Positions 5,812-9,539 of a stretch of 9,539 nt of DNA are shown here, piece after piece. The stretch is from positions 1-9,539 of the forward strand of contig JAJZDL010000111.1 of assembly GCA_021851465.1 (NCBI GenBank), in the 5' to 3' direction. The notes below the pieces were generated by a model. It ran no database searches, was not told the DNA's origin, and worked only from the letters and a program-made list of their open reading frames with translations. The DNA is from Acidobacteriota bacterium. Its GTDB lineage: Bacteria > Acidobacteriota > Terriglobia > Terriglobales > Acidobacteriaceae. Each line of letters begins with the position of its first letter. Position 1 is the stretch's first letter. Made by a program: the position numbers and the translations under genes.

Positions 5812-6831
5812 ATGAAAATATTTCTTACTGGCGCAACGGGGTTTGTGGGCGGCCATGTGGCGCGGGCGTATGCGGCGGCGGGCGCGGAGCTGCGGCTGCT
5901 GACGCGCAGGACGAGCAGGCTGGCGGCGATTGAAGGCTTGCCGGCGGATGTTGTCGTCGGCGATCTGCGGCAGGTGGAGCCGCTGCGCACGGCGCTGCGC
6001 GGGTGCGATGCGCTGGTGCATGTGGCGGCGGACTACCGGCTGTGGGTGCGCGACCCGAAGGAGATGTACGCGGCGAATGTGGACGGCACGCGCGAGTTGC
6101 TGCGGATTGCGCGCGAGGAGGGCGTGGCGAAGGTTGTCTACACGTCGAGCGTGGCGACGATGGGCTTCAAGGCCGACGGCAGCATCGTGGACGAGACGAC
6201 GCCGGTCTCGCTGGGCGAGATGATCGGGCCGTACAAGCGGTCGAAGTTCATGGCCGAGCAGGAGGCGATAGCGGCGGCGCGCGCGGGGCAGCATGTGATG
6301 GTCCTGAACCCGACGACGCCGATCGGCGCGGGAGACGCGAAGCCCACGCCGACGGGGCGGATCGTGGTGGACTTTTTGAACCGCCGGTTTCCCGCGTACG
6401 TCGATACGGGGCTGAATTTGGTCGATGTCTCCGAGGTGGCACGGATGCATGTGGTGGCGCTGGAGCGTGGGAGCGTGGGAGAACGCTACATCCTGGGCGG
6501 AGAAAACCTGACGTTGAAACAGATCCTGGACCGCATGTCGGCGATCACGGGCCTGCCTTCGCCGACGATGAAGGTGCCGCACGCGGTGGCGCTGGCATTC
6601 GCATTTTTCGATGAGACGATCTCCGGCAAGCTGCTGGGCAAGGAGCCGCGCGCGACGGTGGAAGAGGTGCGCATGTCTCGCAAGCAGATGTTTGCGTCGT
6701 CGGCGAAGGCGGAGCGGGATCTGGGGTTTCGCACGGTGCCGATATACAACGCAATGCGCTCCGCGGTCGAGTGGTTTTTAGCGGAGGGGTACGCGCCGCC
6801 GGCGCAGGCTGAGACAAAGGCGGGTGCGTGA
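5812..6831 (+). CDS. hpnA: Hopanoid-associated sugar epimerase HpnA (extended SDR)
   Basis: HpnA belongs to the NAD-dependent epimerase/dehydratase family of extended short-chain dehydrogenases and is repeatedly found in hopanoid clusters. Its exact substrate is not settled, but a role in making or modifying the sugar-derived side chain is the usual assumption. With the ATG at 5812 the protein has 339 residues, typical for the family. The Rossmann motif GxxGxxG is Gly7, Gly10 and Gly13 (TGATGFVGGH). NAD-binding features continue with GDLRQ (50-54) and HVAADYRLW (70-78). The catalytic triad is visible as Ser112/Ser113 (VYTSSVATMG) and Tyr141xxxLys145 (YKRSK). The NPTTPIGAGDAKPTPTG motif (166-182) follows. 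The start is chosen because the residues upstream are translated repeat; no clear Shine-Dalgarno sequence is seen. The TGA stop overlaps the hpnG GTG by four bases (GTGA). Confidence 0.94.
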   Translation: MKIFLTGATGFVGGHVARAYAAAGAELRLLTRRTSRLAAIEGLPADVVVGDLRQVEPLRTALRGCDALVHVAADYRLWVRDPKEMYAANVDGTRELLRIAREEGVAKVVYTSSVATMGFKADGSIVDETTPVSLGEMIGPYKRSKFMAEQEAIAAARAGQHVMVLNPTTPIGAGDAKPTPTGRIVVDFLNRRFPAYVDTGLNLVDVSEVARMHVVALERGSVGERYILGGENLTLKQILDRMSAITGLPSPTMKVPHAVALAFAFFDETISGKLLGKEPRATVEEVRMSRKQMFASSAKAERDLGFRTVPIYNAMRSAVEWFLAEGYAPPAQAETKAGA

Positions 6832-7562
6832 GCAGAATAGCGATCATCGCGGCGATGCCCGGGGAGTTGAAGCCGCTGGTAAGGGGCTGGAAGCGCGTGC
6901 CGACCCGGCAGCGCTTTATCGCGCAGTGGACGCAGGATGCAGGTTGTGACAGTTGGGTTGCAGTCTGCGCTGGAATGGGTGTCGAGGCGGCAACGCGCGC
7001 CTTTGCACAGGCAGAGATGGATGGTTCGGTGGATGTGGTCCTGTCGGTTGGCTGGGCTGGCGCATTGCGCGATGAAGGGCGAGTGGGCGCGCTCTACATT
7101 CCGAATATCGTGGTGAATGCACAGACTGGGGAGAGGTTTACCCTGGCCGAGCGCGAGACGCCGGTAGTACTGGTGACAACGGCGCGGGTGGCGGATGAGG
7201 CGGAAAAGCGGCGATTGGCGGAGAGCTACGGCGGTATGCTGGTGGATATGGAAGCCGCGACGATTGCGCGACTGGCGCAGATGCGTGGCATTCCCGTCTG
7301 CTGCATGAAGATCGTTACGGACGATCTGACCGCGAGATTGCCCAATCTGAATCCGTTTATCAATGCGATGGGACAGATGTCGATGGCGAGATTCATAGCG
7401 CACGTTCTTTTGCGTCCCGGCTATTGGCCTGCATTAGCGCGCATGGGCAGGGCGAGCGCGAGCGGAGCAGATTGTTTGGCCGCTGCGATTTTTCGCTTTC
7501 TCGTTTACGACAAGCCAGACAAGGTGGATGAAATTAATCGGACAGGCGTGGTCCCAGATTGA
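6828..7562 (+). CDS. hpnG: Hopanoid phosphorylase/nucleosidase HpnG
   Basis: HpnG belongs to the nucleoside phosphorylase superfamily (PNP/MTA-SAH nucleosidase fold). It cleaves adenine from adenosylhopane on the way to ribosylhopane, acting after HpnH. The 244-residue protein starts at a GTG that overlaps the hpnA stop. The N-terminus IAIIAAMPGELKPLV matches the family start, where MTA nucleosidases have a very similar IGIIGAMxxE. The segment VDVVLSVGWAGALRDEGRVGALYIPNIVV (68-96) is the phosphate/ribose loop region. VDMEAATIARLA (139-150) carries the ribose-binding Met141-Glu142 pair, and KIVTDD (161-166) holds the catalytic aspartate expected to protonate the base. The terminal 50 residues or so beyond the core are less typical and contain a hydrophobic segment (CLAAAIFRFLVY). 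The stop shares its last base with the ATG of the dehydrogenase, so the two are probably co-translated. Confidence 0.93.
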   Translation: MSRIAIIAAMPGELKPLVRGWKRVPTRQRFIAQWTQDAGCDSWVAVCAGMGVEAATRAFAQAEMDGSVDVVLSVGWAGALRDEGRVGALYIPNIVVNAQTGERFTLAERETPVVLVTTARVADEAEKRRLAESYGGMLVDMEAATIARLAQMRGIPVCCMKIVTDDLTARLPNLNPFINAMGQMSMARFIAHVLLRPGYWPALARMGRASASGADCLAAAIFRFLVYDKPDKVDEINRTGVVPD

Positions 7563-8674
7563 TGAGCGAAATCAATAAAGATGTTCCGGCAACGATGCGG
7601 GCGGCGGTGTACCGCGGCGTAGACGACGTGCGCGTGGAGACGGTCCCGGTGCCGCTCAATGGCGATGGAACGCTCGACCCCGGCGAAGTCCTGGTGCGCA
7701 TCGACACCTGCGGCATCTGCGGGACGGACCTGAAGAAGATCCACGCCGGCTCGCACACCGCGCCGCGCATCTTCGGGCACGAGATGGCGGGGACGATTGC
7801 AATGGTGGGTGCGGGGGTCGAGCACTTCGCAATCGGCGACCGGGTGATGGCGTACCACCATGTCCCGTGCGGCGAGTGCTACTACTGCCGCAAGCAGACC
7901 TTCGCACAGTGCGAGACGTACAAGAAGGTCGGCTGCACGGCAGGCTTTGCGGCGGCGGGCGGTGGATTTGCCGAGTACATTCGCGTGATGGATTGGATCG
8001 TAGGCAAGCCAGGGAAGACTGCGGGATTGATTAAAATTCCCGACGATATACCGTTCGAGCAGGCGTCGTTCATCGAGCCGGTTAATACCTGCTACAAAGC
8101 GGTGCGGCTGCTGGGCCTACAGGCGGATGAGACGGTTTTGGTGATTGGGCAAGGGCCGATCGGGATCTTGCTGGCGGCGCTGGCGCGGCGGACGGGGGCG
8201 GCTGTGCTGACCAGCGACCTGTATGAGGAGAGGCACGCCATAGCGGCGCGGTTCGGTCTGGACCGGCCATTGGACGCGCGGGGCGATGTGGTGGCCGCGG
8301 CGAAGGCCGCGACCGAGGGCCGCGGCGCGGACGTGGCCCTGGTCGCCGTGGGCGCGGACGCGCTGATCCGCACCGCGATGGATGCAATCCGCCCAGGCGG
8401 ACGCGCGATGCTGTTTGCCTCGACGCAGCACGGCGAGGCTGCGTTCGACCCGGCGGCGGTGTGCATGGATGAGAAGACGCTGATGGGGTCGTACTCGGCG
8501 TCTGTTGCGATCAACGAGGAGGTTGCGCAGCTTGTGTTTGCGGGCTACCGCGACGGGAGCTTCGACCTGACGCAGTTGATCTCGCACCGGTTCGCGTTGG
8601 AGGATGCGGCCGCGGCGATCGATCTGGCATCGCACCCGCAGGCCGGTTCGATGAAGATCGTGATTAAGCCGTAG
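7562..8674 (+). CDS. Zinc-dependent MDR-family alcohol/sugar dehydrogenase coupled to hpnG
   Basis: This is a medium-chain dehydrogenase/reductase of the threonine/sorbitol dehydrogenase type, 370 residues. The catalytic zinc ligands are visible as Cys50 (CGICGTDL), His73-Glu74 (GHEMAG) and Glu172 (FIEPVNTC). The structural zinc site is Cys103, Cys106, Cys109 and Cys117 (CGECYYC then AQC). The cofactor domain has Gly196-Gln-Gly198-Pro-Ile-Gly201. An acidic residue, Asp219 (TSDLYEER), sits at the end of the second strand, which usually selects NAD(H) over NADP(H). All key residues are present, so it should be active on a secondary alcohol/ketone or polyol/aldose. The ATG overlaps the hpnG stop by one base (TGATG); an in-frame TTG at 7559 is less likely. 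The context suggests oxidation or reduction of the hopanoid sugar side chain, for example at the ribosylhopane to bacteriohopanetetrol stage. The substrate is inference. Confidence 0.92.
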   Translation: MSEINKDVPATMRAAVYRGVDDVRVETVPVPLNGDGTLDPGEVLVRIDTCGICGTDLKKIHAGSHTAPRIFGHEMAGTIAMVGAGVEHFAIGDRVMAYHHVPCGECYYCRKQTFAQCETYKKVGCTAGFAAAGGGFAEYIRVMDWIVGKPGKTAGLIKIPDDIPFEQASFIEPVNTCYKAVRLLGLQADETVLVIGQGPIGILLAALARRTGAAVLTSDLYEERHAIAARFGLDRPLDARGDVVAAAKAATEGRGADVALVAVGADALIRTAMDAIRPGGRAMLFASTQHGEAAFDPAAVCMDEKTLMGSYSASVAINEEVAQLVFAGYRDGSFDLTQLISHRFALEDAAAAIDLASHPQAGSMKIVIKP

Positions 8675-8730
8675 CGGGCTGTGTGCCCTCGGTCGCGCTG
8701 CAAGTGTTCCGACCTCTGTGGCCCAGTCGA

Positions 8731-8755
8731 TCAACCGCAAAATATTTCGGGTTGA
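8731..8755. repeat. Quasi-palindrome between convergent genes
   Basis: Arms TCAACC (8731-8736) and GGTTGA (8750-8755) are perfect inverted repeats around an A/T-rich core with three further matched pairs, 9 of 12 pairs in all. It lies in the 141-base gap between the dehydrogenase and the opposing acyltransferase. It could act as a weak bidirectional terminator or a protein-binding site. There is no long T-run on either strand directly after it. Confidence 0.3.
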
Positions 8756-8815
8756 ACAGCACCTGCAAAATTATTAGGGGCGGCGCGTTTATAAAAAGCC
8801 TTCGGTCCCAGGACA

Positions 8816-9539
8816 CTACAAGCTCGGAATGTGTGCCGCGGCACGGAGCTGCAACACAGCGGCGCGGGCCTCTTCGGCGGCGGTCCTGCGGTTGGTGGCG
8901 CGCGGCGAGAATGCGATGGGGGAATCGGCGAAGCACAGCTCGACTTCGATTCCGCGCAGCGCGAGCAGGCGGAAGATGTGGACTGCAAGCGGCGTATCGT
9001 CCCAGTAGCAGAGGTCGGCCAGCGAGAGATGCGGGCCGTTGTTCTGGGTCAGTCGATAACAGATGTGTGCCGCGGTGACGGGCTGGCCAGCCTCGATGGC
9101 CTGCGCCAGCAGCCCGGCGTGGAAGGGCAGCACCGTGTCGCCGCGGCTGGTGGTGCCCTCGGGAAAGAAGACCAGGGGAAGGCCGGCGTCTGCGGCCGCC
9201 TGCATCTTGTGGGCGGCGTGGAGCGCGGAGCCTCCGCGCCCGCGCTGCACATAGACCGTGCCGGCCATGGTGGTCATCCAGCCCAGCAGCGGCCAGTGAC
9301 GGACCTCGGATTTTGAAACGAAGACGCAACGGTGCAATGCCGCGAACGCGACAATGTCCAGGTAGCCGAGATGGTTGGCGACGACGACTCCATGCTCGGG
9401 AAAGCTTCCTTGTTGACGAACGACAATGCCCATCTGGCGCATGGTGCGCGCGCAGAAGCGGTGCAACCATTCAGCCCGCTGCTGCCGTGCTGCGGGTTGC
9501 GAGACGACCAGCTCCAAAGCGGCGTAGGCGAAGAGCGCG
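8816..9539 (-). CDS. PlsC-like lysophospholipid acyltransferase, 5' end cut by window
   Basis: This is a 1-acyl-glycerol-3-phosphate acyltransferase (LPLAT/PlsC) family protein, which transfers an acyl chain to a lysophospholipid or related acceptor at the inner membrane. The frame is open to the window end (ALFAYAALELVVSQ precedes the first candidate start). The TTG at 9517 is therefore probably internal and an N-terminal membrane segment lies outside. The catalytic HX4D motif is NHLGYLD, with His codon 9371-9373 and Asp codon 9356-9358. The FPEGTTS motif that binds the phosphate of the acceptor is at 9155-9166 and onward. The intervening SKSEVRHWPLLGWM and VQRGRGG blocks also match the family. 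About 240 residues are visible and the C-terminus is intact. It is transcribed towards the hopanoid genes, so it is a neighbour rather than part of their operon. The substrate cannot be told from the sequence; ornithine-lipid-type acyltransferases of the same fold are an alternative. Confidence 0.9.
   Translation of the reverse strand, partial: ALFAYAALELVVSQPAARQQRAEWLHRFCARTMRQMGIVVRQQGSFPEHGVVVANHLGYLDIVAFAALHRCVFVSKSEVRHWPLLGWMTTMAGTVYVQRGRGGSALHAAHKMQAAADAGLPLVFFPEGTTSRGDTVLPFHAGLLAQAIEAGQPVTAAHICYRLTQNNGPHLSLADLCYWDDTPLAVHIFRLLALRGIEVELCFADSPIAFSPRATNRRTAAEEARAAVLQLRAAAHIPSL

Noticed and set aside
8675..8700. Intrinsic terminator right after the dehydrogenase (GGGC/GCCC stem)
   Set aside because: The stem has only four pairs and no T-run follows.
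8117..8740. A 207-codon open frame on the - strand opposite the dehydrogenase
   Set aside because: The translation is arginine- and alanine-rich without motifs and lies fully antisense to a well-supported gene.
9515..9517. TTG at 9517 as the start of the acyltransferase
   Set aside because: The frame stays open to the window edge with a hydrophobic stretch typical of the N-terminal membrane segment, so the true start is probably outside.

Overview
The window is a high-GC bacterial chromosome segment holding a hopanoid (bacterial sterol-like triterpenoid) biosynthesis locus. The gene set and order are ispH, squalene-hopene cyclase, a BI-1-like membrane protein, hpnH, a small conserved-looking gene, hpnA, hpnG and an MDR dehydrogenase. 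Together with residue-level similarity to what I recall from that group, this suggests an Acidobacteriota member, class Terriglobia (Granulicella/Terriglobus/Edaphobacter-like). The assignment is inference, because there is no rRNA or other phylogenetic marker beyond the proteins.

Layout: positions 1-921 hold the 3' part of ispH, whose first codon in the window is already the first Fe-S cysteine. Positions 922-1033 are a short gap with two hairpins. Positions 1034-3067 hold shc (hpnF), complete. Positions 3068-3264 are an A+T-richer leader with degenerate tandem repeats. Positions 3265-4035 encode a seven-helix Bax inhibitor-1/YccA-type membrane protein. Positions 4036-4148 are a gap with a plausible promoter. 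The second block is tightly packed: hpnH (4149-5297), a 145-residue unknown overlapping its end (5290-5727), an 84-base gap carrying a dispersed-repeat copy, hpnA (5812-6831), hpnG (6828-7562, 4-base overlap) and a zinc-dependent dehydrogenase (7562-8674, 1-base overlap). All of these are on the + strand. A PlsC-type acyltransferase (8816-9539, - strand, 5' end outside the window) converges on the cluster and marks its downstream edge.

How the genes work together: IspH makes the isoprenoid precursors IPP and DMAPP. SHC cyclises squalene to diploptene/diplopterol. HpnH attaches a 5'-deoxyadenosyl group to diploptene, giving adenosylhopane, and HpnG removes adenine, giving ribosylhopane. HpnA is a hopanoid-associated NAD(P)-dependent sugar epimerase/dehydratase-type protein of undefined step. 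The squalene-making genes (hpnC/D/E or sqs) and later side-chain genes are not in this window. The two most interesting items are the MDR dehydrogenase translationally coupled to hpnG, a candidate for the reduction of ribosylhopane to bacteriohopanetetrol or another side-chain redox step, and the small unknown gene overlapping hpnH.
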